From Coriobacteriaceae bacterium EMTCatB1 (GTDB lineage Bacteria; Actinomycetota; Coriobacteriia; Anaerosomatales; Anaerosomataceae), in contig BDLO01000001.1 in assembly GCA_001950395.1 (NCBI GenBank), positions 1,277,979-1,341,978 on the forward strand: 64,000 nucleotides of DNA, given 5' to 3'. The stretch's first letter is position 1. Each line of letters opens with the position of its first letter. The notes beneath the pieces are model-generated. The model saw nothing but the letters and a program-made list of their open reading frames with translations, made no database searches and was not told the DNA's origin. Shown piece by piece: positions 47,130-56,482 of this stretch. Made by a program: the position numbers and the translations under genes.

Positions 47130-48551
47130 CTACTTTACGACTATCTGCCCGAACACCATGCGCATCCCGCAGTTGAAGCCATACGTGCCGGGCTCCAAAG
47201 CAGGAAGCGAGACCGTGACCGGACCTGCGCTGAGGTCGGCGCTCACGCCGAGGTCAGGGATCTCGACGACTTGAAGGCATCCGCTCGCCTGCGTGAACGT
47301 GATCTCCGCCGGGATGCCGCGTGCGAGAACAACAACGTCGGGGACGTAGCGCCCCGTCGAGGTGTCGATGGTGATGCGCTGCACGCTTCCCTCGACAGTC
47401 GCCGTTCCCGTCACTGACGGACCTTGCGTTCCGCCACCGCAGCAGGCGCACGAGTATCCCGTGTCCTTACCGGTCTTCGGCCGCGCCGCCGCCGACCGCT
47501 GCCCGCTGCGCCCGTAGATGAATCCGCTCTCTCCCGCAACCGCCCGTATCTCGCCGCTCATCATCCCCATGCCGCACGTCAGCGTATACCGGCCCTCAGC
47601 GAGAGGCGGGAGGTCGACGACGGTGGTGCCGAACGCCTCCAGATCGACGAGCACCCCTGCCTGCGGGACCGCAAGCTGCGCCGAGCACGGGTTGTCCTCG
47701 CGACGGTCGACGATAAGCCTGACGGGCTGGCCTGCCGGCACCTCGAGGGCTGCCGGCTTGAACTCTGTGTTCTCGACGACGAGCGGCACTTCGACCACGC
47801 CGTCCGTACCCCTCTCGAACCGCTCCGCTGCCGACGCGGGCCTGGTGAGTGACTGCACGATGCGGCTCGCGGACACGGGCGACCCGACGAGATTCAACCC
47901 CCGGTCAACCATCACGAGACCAAGCACCGCGACGAGCGCCGCCGAGACGGCCATCATGCGGCGCTTCACTGGAGCGCTGAGGATCCCTGACACCGCGCCG
48001 AACCCGAACATGAGCGGCATCGTGCCGAGTCCGAACCCCAGCATCGCCAGTGCACCACCGACGGCCGACCCCGATCCAGCAGCTGCGATCTGCGCCGACA
48101 CGAGCGGACCGCATGGCATGAGGCCGGTCACTAGCCCGAACGCGACCGGCGTCGCCCAGCGCGACCCCGATGATCCGCGTGAGTCGGAGCGAAGCCGCTT
48201 GAGCGCCCGCATCACGAACGCCGGCGTGCGAGGAATCAGGCGCGCAAGGGCCGGGAATCGCCCCGTCATCTGCAACCCTACGAACACCATCGCGACGCCA
48301 GCGGCAAGCGTCACCCAACCGCGGATCCCGCCAAGACCCAAGAGCCCTCCGAGTGAGCCCATGAGCAACCCGACGACGACGTAACTAGTAAGGCGTGCAG
48401 CGTGGTACAGCCCGTGCGGAACGAGCCGGGCGAGCCCCGTTGCCTCATCCGCTCCCTTCACGGCGTAGGTCAGCACCAACGGCCCGCACATCGCGACGCA
48501 GTGCACGCTGGTCACGAGACCGATGCCCAGCATCGGGAAGAACAAGTTCAT
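47130..48551 (-). CDS. TauE/SafE-type membrane protein fused to two cupredoxin domains
   Basis: A 473-residue protein. Residues 1-230 are a six-helix TauE/SafE/DsbD-like domain with paired cysteines ([19 protein letters not shown]), the form found beside copper exporters and in cytochrome oxidase assembly loci. Two tandem cupredoxin-like domains follow ([20 protein letters not shown] and [19 protein letters not shown]), each ending in a Cys-Met copper-type loop ([18 protein letters not shown]). A CSACCGGG-like linker lies between them. It begins ATG 48551 with GAGGAGG. It probably handles copper at the outer face and passes it to or from CopA. Confidence 0.9.
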   Translation of the reverse strand: MNLFFPMLGIGLVTSVHCVAMCGPLVLTYAVKGADEATGLARLVPHGLYHAARLTSYVVVGLLMGSLGGLLGLGGIRGWVTLAAGVAMVFVGLQMTGRFPALARLIPRTPAFVMRALKRLRSDSRGSSGSRWATPVAFGLVTGLMPCGPLVSAQIAAAGSGSAVGGALAMLGFGLGTMPLMFGFGAVSGILSAPVKRRMMAVSAALVAVLGLVMVDRGLNLVGSPVSASRIVQSLTRPASAAERFERGTDGVVEVPLVVENTEFKPAALEVPAGQPVRLIVDRREDNPCSAQLAVPQAGVLVDLEAFGTTVVDLPPLAEGRYTLTCGMGMMSGEIRAVAGESGFIYGRSGQRSAAARPKTGKDTGYSCACCGGGTQGPSVTGTATVEGSVQRITIDTSTGRYVPDVVVLARGIPAEITFTQASGCLQVVEIPDLGVSADLSAGPVTVSLPALEPGTYGFNCGMRMVFGQIVVK

Positions 48552-48617
48552 CGAAACCTCCTCTGCGTAGACGACGAGCAACGCCCAGCACGCTTCGCTG
48601 GGCCAGAGGAGGAAGCA

Positions 48618-49034
48618 TCAGATCACGAGACGCCCGAAACGAGGGTCAGGGGGAGGAGCCGGCGGCGTTTCCATCCCCTCAACGCGGAGGAAACCGACGC
48701 TCGGCTCGTCGAGAGGTGCCGACGCGAGCGCTACAACATCCAACACGGGCCAGTCAGCACCGTCTCGGGTGGCCGCGGAAGCCGGGGTCTCGTGACGCAT
48801 GACCTGCTGACCGCATCCTCCGCGATCGTCGCCAGCCGGCGCTCCGTGCCCGCAGGCGCTCTGGAACCGACCGGCCCCGCTCGTGGGCGCAGCTGCACCC
48901 GTGCATGCGGCGGTCGCACCGCACGCCGTCATCGTGCATAGCGGCACAAACAGCGCGGCGACCAGGACGACTGCGAGCGCGCCTGCGAGCACTCGGCTGA
49001 GGTATGTGGCACGGCCATTCATCGCCGGAGGCAT
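48618..49034 (-). CDS. secreted or membrane-anchored Cys-rich hypothetical protein
   Basis: A 138-residue protein with an N-terminal hydrophobic segment (VLAGALAVVLVAALFVPL) directly followed by cysteines (CTMTACGATAACTG, SACGHG, GGCGQQ). The rest is Pro/Ala-rich. I do not recognise a family; the cysteines and position 66 bp upstream of the copper genes suggest a metal-binding role, which is inference. The start is uncertain: ATG 49034 or 49022, or the track's TTG. Confidence 0.55.
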   Translation of the reverse strand: MPPAMNGRATYLSRVLAGALAVVLVAALFVPLCTMTACGATAACTGAAAPTSGAGRFQSACGHGAPAGDDRGGCGQQVMRHETPASAATRDGADWPVLDVVALASAPLDEPSVGFLRVEGMETPPAPPPDPRFGRLVI

Positions 49035-49142
49035 TGGCAAATCCCGTGCCAGGACTCAAGAAGCACGTGCACGCGGCTCCCAGAGCCCGATCGTCAAACG
49101 CTCCGCATGGTGCCGCTCGGGTGGCGCTGCCGATGATCGGTG

Positions 49143-49781
49143 CTACCTGGACTTTATGTACTCCCCGGTCTTGGCGTCGTAGATGTCGTAGCGGCCGAAG
49201 GAGGTCTCGGCCAACCAGAGCAGCGGATGCGCGCTCAGGTCTGGATCGACATCGGCGAACGCCTCGTTCGTCTTCAGCTCCAAGCCGACTCGCTTCCGCT
49301 CCTTGAAGGCGATCTCTGTGGAATCGACCCAGCCCTCGCGGTCGAAGTACTGAGCGGGCCGAATGACCGCGAGATCGTCAGCGACGAGCTCCACCGAGCC
49401 CTTTTCGACGTAGAGCGCCTTGGCCTGCCCTGCGGTGACGTCTCCGAAGATGACCACCCAATGCTCTTGCAGCCCATCAGATCCGATGCCAGGATCCTGC
49501 TCGACGTCGAGGGGCGGGAACTGCCTGTTCATATACCGTGAGTAGCGGCCAACGAACGCCAGCTTGGCATTCGGTTTCCACTCGGCTTGCAGCGCCTCGT
49601 ACGCTAAGTCGACCGCTTGTCGCGCAGAAATGCGCCCGGTCTGGGCAGCTTCCTGCCCGCTGGATTCGGCCGTGCCTCCGGCTCCGCTCGCGTTCCCGCT
49701 CGGTGCCGACTTCGTGCACCCCGCGAGCACGACAAGCGTGGCTGCTAGCACGAACCCGGCTACCAGATGCCGCATCCGCAT
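49143..49781 (-). CDS. lipoprotein of unknown function
   Basis: A 212-residue exported lipoprotein. The signal peptide MRMRHLVAGFVLAATLVVLAGC ends in a lipobox, followed by a Gly/Ser linker and a compact domain with SARQAVDLAYEALQAEWKPNAKL and EHWVVIFGDVTAGQAKALYVEKG. The repeated 'x-A-L-Y-V/I' strands look PepSY-like. A family cannot be named. ATG 49781 has GGGAGGG upstream. Confidence 0.7.
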   Translation of the reverse strand: MRMRHLVAGFVLAATLVVLAGCTKSAPSGNASGAGGTAESSGQEAAQTGRISARQAVDLAYEALQAEWKPNAKLAFVGRYSRYMNRQFPPLDVEQDPGIGSDGLQEHWVVIFGDVTAGQAKALYVEKGSVELVADDLAVIRPAQYFDREGWVDSTEIAFKERKRVGLELKTNEAFADVDPDLSAHPLLWLAETSFGRYDIYDAKTGEYIKSR

Positions 49782-49918
49782 GGGGCCCTCCCTTCATGCG
49801 TGCCCGCCCGGCCGCGCGGAAGGAGGCGACCCGGCGCGCATCTCCCCACATCTGCATGGAATCTACTACCGTCTAGCCCGCCCCGGCAACCCTCATTCAG
49901 GTCGTACTCGCGTCCTGG

Positions 49919-50296
49919 TCATCCCTGGGCGACTCGCTCCGAACGCACCTCGACGACAGTGTTGTGAGCGTCCACGAACACCGCTCGTGGTCGGTGGGCT
50001 CGTGCCTCGGCGTCGGTAAGTTCGACGAACGACGCGACGATGACGAGATCGCCGCGCTGCGCGAGGTGCGCCGCCGCGCCGTTCACGCACACGACCCCAG
50101 AGCCGCGCGTCCCCGCGATCGCGTACGTCCGCAACCGCGAGCCGTTCGTGACGTTCCAGACCTCGACGGCTTCGTGCTCCAGGATGCCCGCGGCGTCCAG
50201 CAGGTCCTGGTCGATCGTGATGCTGCCTTCGTAGTCGAGGCGCGCCTCAGTGACGGTCGCGCGGTGGATCTTGCCGCCGAGCATCGTCCTTCTCAT
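49919..50296 (-). CDS. panD: aspartate 1-decarboxylase
   Basis: A 125-residue pyruvoyl enzyme that makes beta-alanine for pantothenate. The self-processing site is DYEGSITID (cleavage Gly24-Ser25, the same numbering as the E. coli enzyme). The family block [29 protein letters not shown] is intact. ATG 50296 follows GGAAGGAG; the track's 21 extra residues are dropped. No panB/panC is adjacent. Confidence 0.95.
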   Translation of the reverse strand: MRRTMLGGKIHRATVTEARLDYEGSITIDQDLLDAAGILEHEAVEVWNVTNGSRLRTYAIAGTRGSGVVCVNGAAAHLAQRGDLVIVASFVELTDAEARAHRPRAVFVDAHNTVVEVRSERVAQG

Positions 50297-50464
50297 GTCG
50301 ATCTCCTTCCAAGTACCCGCCCGATGGGTCGAGTCTCGCGTGCGCGGAGAATAGCACACGTGGTGGCGCGAGACGCGCTACACTCAGTGCGGGCCGTGCC
50401 AGGGTTCACGGACGGGCGGTCACGTCGAACGAGATCGTCCGGCGATCGGGAGAGGGAGGTTGCC

Positions 50465-51277
50465 ATGCGACTTGCAGGGAAGACGGTCGTGGTCACCGGA
50501 GGAGGGAACGGCATCGGTCGTGAGCTCGTGCTGCAGCTGCTGAAACGCGGTGCGCGGGCTGCCGCCGTCGACATCAACGATGCGGCACTTGCCGAGACCG
50601 CATCGCTGGCGGGAGCAGACGCCGAGCGGCTGTCGACGCACGCTGTCAACATCACAGACCGCTCGGCAGTCGAGGCGCTCCCCGAAGCGGTGCTCGCAGC
50701 GCACGGCCAGGTCGACGGGCTCATCAACTGCGCCGGCATCATCCAGCCGTTCGTCAAGCTCAACGACCTCGGCTACGACGCCATCGAGCGCGTGATGAAC
50801 GTGAACTTCTGGGGCGTCGTGAACATGACGAAGACGTTTCTTCCGCACCTGCTCGCTCGGCCGGAGGCGCACATCGCCAACGTCTCGAGCATGGGCGGCT
50901 TCCTGCCGGTTCCGGGTCAGACCGCGTACGGAGCGTCCAAGGCCGCCGTCAAGCTCCTCACCGAGGGGCTGCGCTCGGAGCTGATGGCCACACCGGTGCG
51001 CGTCACCGTCATCTTCCCAGGCGCGATCGGCACCGACATCGCGAAGCACTCGGGCGTGGAAGCTCCTGGCCAGGAGGCGGCTTCGCAGGAAGCGTCGAAG
51101 ATCCCCGTCACGCCGCCCGCTGAGGCCGCGCGGGTCATCCTCGACGGCATCGAAGCGGACACCTACCGCGTGCTCATCGGCAAGGACGCGAAGACGATGG
51201 ACCTGCTTACGCGTCTGATGCCCGACCGCGCAGCGAAGCTCATCTACAAGCAGATGCGGAGCCTGCTTCCGGAGTAA
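50465..51277 (+). CDS. short-chain dehydrogenase/reductase
   Basis: A 270-residue classical SDR. The cofactor loop is TGGGNGIG, the structural NAG-type motif is NCAGII, and the catalytic Ser-Tyr-Lys is in NVSSMG and YGASKAAVK. The substrate is unknown. The ATG at 50465 is preceded by GAGAGGGAGG; the track's N-terminal half is the panD antisense and is removed. It is divergent from panD across 168 bp. Confidence 0.9.
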   Translation: MRLAGKTVVVTGGGNGIGRELVLQLLKRGARAAAVDINDAALAETASLAGADAERLSTHAVNITDRSAVEALPEAVLAAHGQVDGLINCAGIIQPFVKLNDLGYDAIERVMNVNFWGVVNMTKTFLPHLLARPEAHIANVSSMGGFLPVPGQTAYGASKAAVKLLTEGLRSELMATPVRVTVIFPGAIGTDIAKHSGVEAPGQEAASQEASKIPVTPPAEAARVILDGIEADTYRVLIGKDAKTMDLLTRLMPDRAAKLIYKQMRSLLPE

Positions 51278-51324
51278 CGGCAGGGCAGCGAGAATCCAGA
51301 CGCCCGCAAGCGTTCGCCTGACCG

Positions 51325-51786
51325 CTAGGCGTCGGCCATCTCCTTCTTGAGCGCCACGATCCGCTCCCGGTACTCCGGCATCGAGGTGCCGAGGATCTGG
51401 CACGCCAGGATGGCCGCGTTCTCCGCGCCGTTGATCGCGACGCACGCGACGGGTACGCCGGTCGGCATCTGAACCATCGAGAGCAGCGAGTCAAGGCCGC
51501 CGAGGTCGCTCGTCCGCATCGGCACCGTGATGACGGGCAGCGGCGTGAGCGCAGCCACCACGCCGCCGAGGTGGGCGGCCTTGCCGGCTGCCGCGATGAT
51601 GACCTTCAGGCCGCGGTCAGTCGCGCTCGTCGCCCACTCGTGGACGCGCGCCGGGTTCCGGTGGGCGCTCATCACGTGCATCTCGTACGGCACGCCGAGC
51701 GCCTCCAGCCTGTCAGCGCACTTCTGCATGACGTCAAGGTCTGACTTCGAGCCCATCACGATGCCGACCAAAGCAGATTCCTGCAT
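51325..51786 (-). CDS. purE: N5-carboxyaminoimidazole ribonucleotide mutase
   Basis: A 153-residue PurE. The active-site segments GIVMGSKSDLDVMQK, VMSAHRNPARVHEW and IAAAGKAAHLGGVVAALT are clear. ATG 51786 with AAGGAGG five bases upstream is preferred to the track's GTG. It lies 70 bp after purB in the same direction. No purK is in the window, so it is unclear whether it works as a class I mutase with a distant PurK or as a class II carboxylase. Confidence 0.96.
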   Translation of the reverse strand: MQESALVGIVMGSKSDLDVMQKCADRLEALGVPYEMHVMSAHRNPARVHEWATSATDRGLKVIIAAAGKAAHLGGVVAALTPLPVITVPMRTSDLGGLDSLLSMVQMPTGVPVACVAINGAENAAILACQILGTSMPEYRERIVALKKEMADA

Positions 51787-51855
51787 GTCCGCCTCCTTCA
51801 CGCGAGCTCACTCGCTGCGCAGCTCGCCTGCACTGCCTGGCGCGCCCATCCGCCT

Positions 51856-53196
51856 CTAGAACTCCAGCTCCTCGAGCCGCTCGAAGATGACGCCGGCGCG
51901 CTCAAGGAACACCCGGGGGTCGAAGATCGCGTCAAGCTCCTCGCGCGAAAGCGTGCAGTCAGGATCGCGCTCCAGCATCTCTCGGAAGCTCGGGCCGCTC
52001 CTCGCGTGCTGCACGTCGTCCCACACCCGCATCGCGTTGCGCTGCACGATGGCGTACGCGTCCTCTCGCTTCATGCCCGTATCGACGAGCGCGAGCAGCA
52101 CGCGGCTGGAGTAGATGAGGCCGCGCGTCTTCTCGAGGTTCGCGAGCATGTTCTCGGGGTAGACCCGCAGCCCGTCCAGGATCCACGCGAGCTTGTCGAG
52201 CAGGTAGTCGGTGGCGATGAAGCTGTCGGCGAGCACCACGCGCTCCGCTGACGAATGCGAGATGTCGCGCTCGTGCCACAGCGCCACGTTGTCGAAGCCG
52301 GCCTGCGCGTTCGCCTTCACCACGCGCGCAAGCCCGCACACGCGCTCGGCGGTGATCGGGTTGCGCTTGTGCGGCATCGCGCTCGAGCCCTTCTGGCCCT
52401 CCGCGAACGGCTCCTCGGCCTCCAGCGTGTCCGTTTTCTGCAGCGCGCGCACCTCGGTGGCGATGGCTTCGGCAGTCGCGGCGACCGTGGCGAGCACCGC
52501 GAGCACGTGCGCGTGCCGGTCGCGCGCGATGACCTGCGTGGAGCACGGATCGGGCGTCAACCCGAGCCGCTCGCAGACGTAGCGCTCCACGAACGGGTCG
52601 ATGTTGCTGTACGAGCCGACCGCGCCAGAGATCGCGCCCCACGCGCACGAGTACTGGCGCGTCGCGATCAGCCGGCTCTCGGCACGCTTGAGCATCCACG
52701 CCCAGCTCGCCCACTTCTGGCCGAAGAGCATCGGCTCGGCGTGGATCCCGTGCGTGCGCCCGACGCACAGCGTGTCGCGGAACTCGAGCGCGCGCCTCCG
52801 GCAGATGCGGCCAAGACGGCGCACGTCCTCGATGATGATGTCTTGCGCCTGCGTCATCTGCACGCACAAGGCGGTGTCGCCTAGGTCCGATGAGGTCATG
52901 CCGTAGTGGACCCAGCGGCTCGGCTTGGGGTCGTCCGGGCCGAGACCCTCGTCGATGTGCTCGGCCATGTTCGTCAGGAAGGCGATGACGTCGTGGCTCG
53001 TGACGCGCTCGATCTCCTCGATGCGCGCGACGTCGAACGCCGCCTTCTCGCGGATGACGGCAAGGTCGTCCGCCGGCACGATCCCGAGCTCGGCGAGCGC
53101 CTCGCACGCGAGGATCTCGATGCGCTTCCAGATCTCGAACTTGTTCTCGAGCGACCAGATGCGACCCATCTCGGGGCGCGTGTACCGTTCGATCAT
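51856..53196 (-). CDS. purB: adenylosuccinate lyase
   Basis: A 446-residue lyase acting twice in purine synthesis (SAICAR to AICAR, adenylosuccinate to AMP). It starts MIERYTRPEMGRIW, with MTSSDLGDTALCVQM, GRTHGIHAEPM and the signature loop SSAMPHKRNPI. The length is normal for the short bacterial form. ATG 53196 is the first Met of the reading frame. It begins the purB-purE pair. Confidence 0.96.
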   Translation of the reverse strand: MIERYTRPEMGRIWSLENKFEIWKRIEILACEALAELGIVPADDLAVIREKAAFDVARIEEIERVTSHDVIAFLTNMAEHIDEGLGPDDPKPSRWVHYGMTSSDLGDTALCVQMTQAQDIIIEDVRRLGRICRRRALEFRDTLCVGRTHGIHAEPMLFGQKWASWAWMLKRAESRLIATRQYSCAWGAISGAVGSYSNIDPFVERYVCERLGLTPDPCSTQVIARDRHAHVLAVLATVAATAEAIATEVRALQKTDTLEAEEPFAEGQKGSSAMPHKRNPITAERVCGLARVVKANAQAGFDNVALWHERDISHSSAERVVLADSFIATDYLLDKLAWILDGLRVYPENMLANLEKTRGLIYSSRVLLALVDTGMKREDAYAIVQRNAMRVWDDVQHARSGPSFREMLERDPDCTLSREELDAIFDPRVFLERAGVIFERLEELEF

Positions 53197-53276
53197 CGTC
53201 GGCTCCTTCGGCGAGTCGGCGCGGCGCTGGTGCGGACATTATCGCCGAGCGGGACCCTCCGGTCACGCCGGACCCA

Positions 53277-53951
53277 TCAGCGCGTGGTCGGCTTCGCGCC
53301 CTTCACGAACCCGACGTCCCAGTGCCTGCCGTCGCAGAACGGCTTGTTGTGCGAGGCGCCGCAGCGGCACAGCGTGCAGTGCTCGTGCGAGGCGCCTCGC
53401 GGACGCTCGGCGTCGGCGACCTCTACCCACCCCTGCACGAAGTACGGTCCGTCGTCAGAGACGACGACCGCCGGCTCGCGCTCCACGTCCGTGTGCTCTA
53501 CGCCGTCGATGCTGTAGCTCAACGCCCCTGACGGGCACTTCTCGCAGATGCGGACGATCTCCTCCACGCTCGCACCGTCAGGGTCGATCCACGGGCGCCG
53601 GCTGCGGTCGAAGACCGAAGGGAGCTCGCGCACGCAGTACTCCACGTGGGCGCACAGCGCGCGGTTGTCGTGGACGGTGATGCGGGCGCCGACGTAGTCG
53701 ACGCGCTTCCCCGCTCCCGCCTTCCACAGACGCTCACTCGAGAATCCGACCTCGGCGTGCGAGCCGTCGCAGAACGGCTTGCGCGAAGACGCCCCGCAAC
53801 GGCAGAGCACCGCGGTCTCGCCGCACGAGATCTCGGCGCCATCGTCGTCGAGCAACTGCGCGAGGTCGTCCGACTCCGTCCGCCTGCGATACACGAGCGG
53901 GCCGTTCGTGAGCGGCTGGATGCGAGGTCGTCGCTCTTCACCGGATTCCAT
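53277..53951 (-). CDS. CDGSH-type iron-sulfur protein with a central ferredoxin-like domain
   Basis: A 224-residue soluble protein containing two CDGSH [2Fe-2S] motifs, CRCGASSRKPFCDGSH near residue 50 and CRCGASHNKPFCDGRH near residue 200 (Asp-Gly-Arg-His in the second). Between them lies a Fer4_19/divergent ferredoxin segment (CAHVEYCVRELPSVFD...CEKCPSGAL). Such three-cluster proteins are known in bacteria beside rubrerythrins and nitrite- or sulfite-handling genes; they are thought to shuttle electrons, but the partner is unknown. ATG 53951 has AGGAG upstream. Confidence 0.9.
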   Translation of the reverse strand: MESGEERRPRIQPLTNGPLVYRRRTESDDLAQLLDDDGAEISCGETAVLCRCGASSRKPFCDGSHAEVGFSSERLWKAGAGKRVDYVGARITVHDNRALCAHVEYCVRELPSVFDRSRRPWIDPDGASVEEIVRICEKCPSGALSYSIDGVEHTDVEREPAVVVSDDGPYFVQGWVEVADAERPRGASHEHCTLCRCGASHNKPFCDGRHWDVGFVKGAKPTTR

Positions 53952-54037
53952 CGCGGACTCCTATCCCGCAGGCCCCATGCGCCTGCTCGACGATGGGTAT
54001 CACTAACAGTACACCACTCGACCCGAAAGGAGCTGCC

Positions 54038-54613
54038 ATGCCGAGCATCAGGGGCACGCGCACGGAGCAGAACCTGCTCAAGGCTTTCGCTGGCGAGAGC
54101 CAAGCACGGATGCGGTACACGTACTTCGCCAGCGTGGCGAAGAAGGAGGGCTTCGAGCAGATCTCGGCGATCTTCACTGAGACCGCCGACAACGAGAAGG
54201 AGCACGCCAAGGTCTTCTTCAAGTACCTCGAGGGCGGCGACGTGGAGATCACGGCGGCGTACCCGGCCGGCGTGATCGGCACCACCGCCGAGAACCTCTT
54301 GGCCGCCGCGGAAGGCGAGCTCATGGAGTGGGGGACGCTGTATCCGGAGTTCGCCCGCATCGCCGACGAGGAGGGCTTCCCGGAGATCGCGACCTCGTTC
54401 CGCGAGATCGCCAAGGTCGAGTCGTACCACGAGCGCCGCTACCGCAAGCTGCTCGAGAACGTCAACGGCTTCACGGTATTCAAGAAGGACGGCGTCGTGT
54501 TCTGGAAGTGCCGCAACTGCGGGTACGTATACGAGGGCGCCGAGGCGCCGCTGGAGTGCCCGGCGTGCAAGCACCCGCAGGCGTACTACGAGCTGTGGTG
54601 CGAGAACTACTAG
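54038..54613 (+). CDS. rbr: rubrerythrin
   Basis: A 191-residue peroxide-detoxifying protein. The four-helix diiron domain starts RGTRTEQNLLKAFAGESQARMRYTYFAS and carries EQI, EKEHAKVF and YHERRYRK ligand helices. The C-terminal rubredoxin-like site is CRNCGYVYEG and CPACKHP. ATG 54038 follows AAAGGAG; the track's 15 earlier residues are removed. It reduces H2O2 in anaerobes, using electrons from rubredoxin-type donors. It is divergent from the CDGSH gene. Confidence 0.96.
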   Translation: MPSIRGTRTEQNLLKAFAGESQARMRYTYFASVAKKEGFEQISAIFTETADNEKEHAKVFFKYLEGGDVEITAAYPAGVIGTTAENLLAAAEGELMEWGTLYPEFARIADEEGFPEIATSFREIAKVESYHERRYRKLLENVNGFTVFKKDGVVFWKCRNCGYVYEGAEAPLECPACKHPQAYYELWCENY

Positions 54614-54642
54614 CCCGAGCGCAGCTCAAGCGGAAGCAGCAC

Positions 54643-54669
54643 AAGCGCCCCGGGCACGCCGGGGCGCTT
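54643..54669. terminator. hairpin between rubrerythrin and the PAS gene
   Basis: AAGCGCCCCGG and CCGGGGCGCTT form an 11-bp perfect stem with a 5-base loop. It lies between the convergent ends of the rubrerythrin and PAS genes and could terminate both transcripts. The plus-strand tail is CTCGTTG. Confidence 0.7.
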
Positions 54670-54687
54670 CTCGTTGCGGGCTCGCGG

Positions 54688-55080
54688 CTACCGCTCTGCG
54701 AGGCCGCCTTCGGCGTACTCAGTGACGTCGTGGGCGATGAGCAGCACGCCGTACACCCCGCCGTCTTCGCAGCACAAAGGCGTGAGCGAGATGTCGAGCC
54801 ACCGGCTGCCGCGTTGCGGCGAGCTGCGGTGGATGTGGCGGTACGCCCGCCTGTCAGCCGCCGCGCGCTCGATCCACGCCTGGAGCGGCTCCATGACCTC
54901 GGCCGGATACGCGAGCTCCTGCCAGTGGCGGCCGATGACGTCGACCGGGTCGTCGCCGAGGAATCCGGCGGCGGCGTTGTTCACGTAGAGGTAGCGACCG
55001 TCCGGCGTGAACACGAACACGAGCTCGGGGACATCGGACAGCACCTCGGCGACAGCGTCTATCGGACTGTAGTCGCGCAT
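54688..55080 (-). CDS. stand-alone PAS-domain protein
   Basis: A 130-residue single PAS fold (VPELVFVFTPDGRYLYVNNAAAGFLGDDPVDVIGRHW...) with no output domain. The C-terminal YGVLLIAHDVTEYAE is the usual end of a PAS/PAC domain. A cysteine pair (CCEDGG) lies near the end. It could sense redox or a ligand and act through a partner. ATG 55080 has GGAGG upstream. Confidence 0.85.
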   Translation of the reverse strand: MRDYSPIDAVAEVLSDVPELVFVFTPDGRYLYVNNAAAGFLGDDPVDVIGRHWQELAYPAEVMEPLQAWIERAAADRRAYRHIHRSSPQRGSRWLDISLTPLCCEDGGVYGVLLIAHDVTEYAEGGLAER

Positions 55081-55205
55081 CTGCGCCTCCAGAGCTTCAC
55101 GTCAACGAGCGTGCGTCGTTCATACATACTAACACTTCCGCTCGACGCCCGCTTTCTCCCGGCACAGAGAAGACGCGGCGGGGCCATGTGCGAGTCATCG
55201 CCCGC

Positions 55206-56354
55206 TCACCTGTGGATGAGCCGCCCGAGCAACGGCACCTCGATCTCGATGGCACCTTCCGGGCACATCTCCTGGCAGCAGTAGCACCGTATGCAGCGCG
55301 AGTAGTCGTGACACGGCGGCTGCCGGTCGGCAGGCCCGCCCGCCGTCGCCCAATCGACCGCCTTCGGCGTGACCGGGCACACGCTCACGCAGGTGCCGCA
55401 CGCCGTGCATCGCTCCGCGCGGATCACGGGCTTCGGCACGACGAGCCGCCGGATCAGCCCAGCGGGGCCCTTCCGGTCGCTCGCCGTCGGGAGCGGGCTG
55501 CGGTTCACGTCGAAGTCCTCGGCCACGAACTCCTCGACCGGGTCGCCCAGGTGCTCGACCTCGTGCGCTGTGCCCAAGCCGAAACCTTCGCCGTGCACGA
55601 TCGTGCCGATGAGCGCGGGGTCCAGCGCCGCGATGCGCGCGAGCGTCGCATCGAGGGCGACGGGGTCGGTCGAGGCGATGATCGCGCCGATCTTCCTGGC
55701 ATTGCCTGACCGAGGGCCGTTGCCCTCCATCGCTACCACGGCGTCGCACACGAACAGACGCGGCGCGATGCAGCGGTTGAGATCGACGAGCATCTGGCAG
55801 AACCGGTCGACGTCGGGCATTCGCGCGTGCCACTCGCCTTTCCGCAGCCCCACCACGCACCCGAACTGGTTCTTCACCGCACCGGTGATGCGCGTCAGCC
55901 CGTGCGTCTTGAACTTCGGGAGCGAGACGACGCCGTCTGCGTCGAGCACGCCGTTCGCGAGGAAGAACTGCTTGATGAGACGGCCCTCGGGGAAGGACAC
56001 CTGGCGACCGTCTGAGAAGTCCGCAAGCGCGATTCCCAGATCCTCGGCAGCGGCAGCGATGCCCGCCTTGCGAGCCGCCCCCGCCGTCGAGCCGAACCCG
56101 GGCGAGTCGCCGTACGACAGCGCCGCGCCACACGCGGTGAGCGCCCTCGCCACCGCTTTGAAGACCTCCGGGTGAGTCGTCACTGCCTCGTCCGGCGTCG
56201 AGCCCACGAGCAGGTTCGGCTTGAGCAGGATGCGTTCGCCCTCCCGGACGAACCGCTCCGCGCCGCCGAGCAGCGAAAGCGCCCGATCGACGGCACGCTG
56301 GACTTCTTCCGGTTCGTAGCTATCGCATCGTGCAATCGCCACCTGCGAGGCCAT
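55206..56354 (-). CDS. DUF362 protein with C-terminal 2x[4Fe-4S] ferredoxin domain
   Basis: A 382-residue protein. The DUF362 domain (ILLKPNLLVGSTPDEAVTTHP, VSLPKFKTHGLTRITGAVKN) fills residues 1-270. Two cluster motifs follow: CTACGTCVSVCP and CIRCYCCQEMCPEGA. DUF362-ferredoxins occur in anaerobes, their reaction unknown. The preferred start is ATG 56354 with GGGAG five bases upstream; the track's TTG start lacks one. It is divergent from the YhgE gene and the operator between them. Confidence 0.88.
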   Translation of the reverse strand: MASQVAIARCDSYEPEEVQRAVDRALSLLGGAERFVREGERILLKPNLLVGSTPDEAVTTHPEVFKAVARALTACGAALSYGDSPGFGSTAGAARKAGIAAAAEDLGIALADFSDGRQVSFPEGRLIKQFFLANGVLDADGVVSLPKFKTHGLTRITGAVKNQFGCVVGLRKGEWHARMPDVDRFCQMLVDLNRCIAPRLFVCDAVVAMEGNGPRSGNARKIGAIIASTDPVALDATLARIAALDPALIGTIVHGEGFGLGTAHEVEHLGDPVEEFVAEDFDVNRSPLPTASDRKGPAGLIRRLVVPKPVIRAERCTACGTCVSVCPVTPKAVDWATAGGPADRQPPCHDYSRCIRCYCCQEMCPEGAIEIEVPLLGRLIHR

Positions 56355-56436
56355 GTTCGCTCCCGTCACCCGTCGTCGCGCCTCCATCAATCGTACCCGA
56401 GGAACCCCCTTGCATCCCGAAACGATGCGTACTAAC

Positions 56437-56448
56437 CTGACTAGTCAG
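56437..56448. promoter_or_regulatory. palindromic TetR-type operator before yhgE
   Basis: CTGACTAGTCAG is a perfect 12-bp palindrome. It abuts a TATAAC -10-like hexamer (56449-56454), 35 bp ahead of the YhgE ATG. The half-site and symmetry resemble TetR operators, and a TetR gene lies directly downstream of yhgE. Repression of the yhgE-tetR operon from this site is the likely logic. Confidence 0.65.
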
Positions 56449-56482
56449 TATAACTCGCGCACCAATCGTGGGAGGAGCAGCT

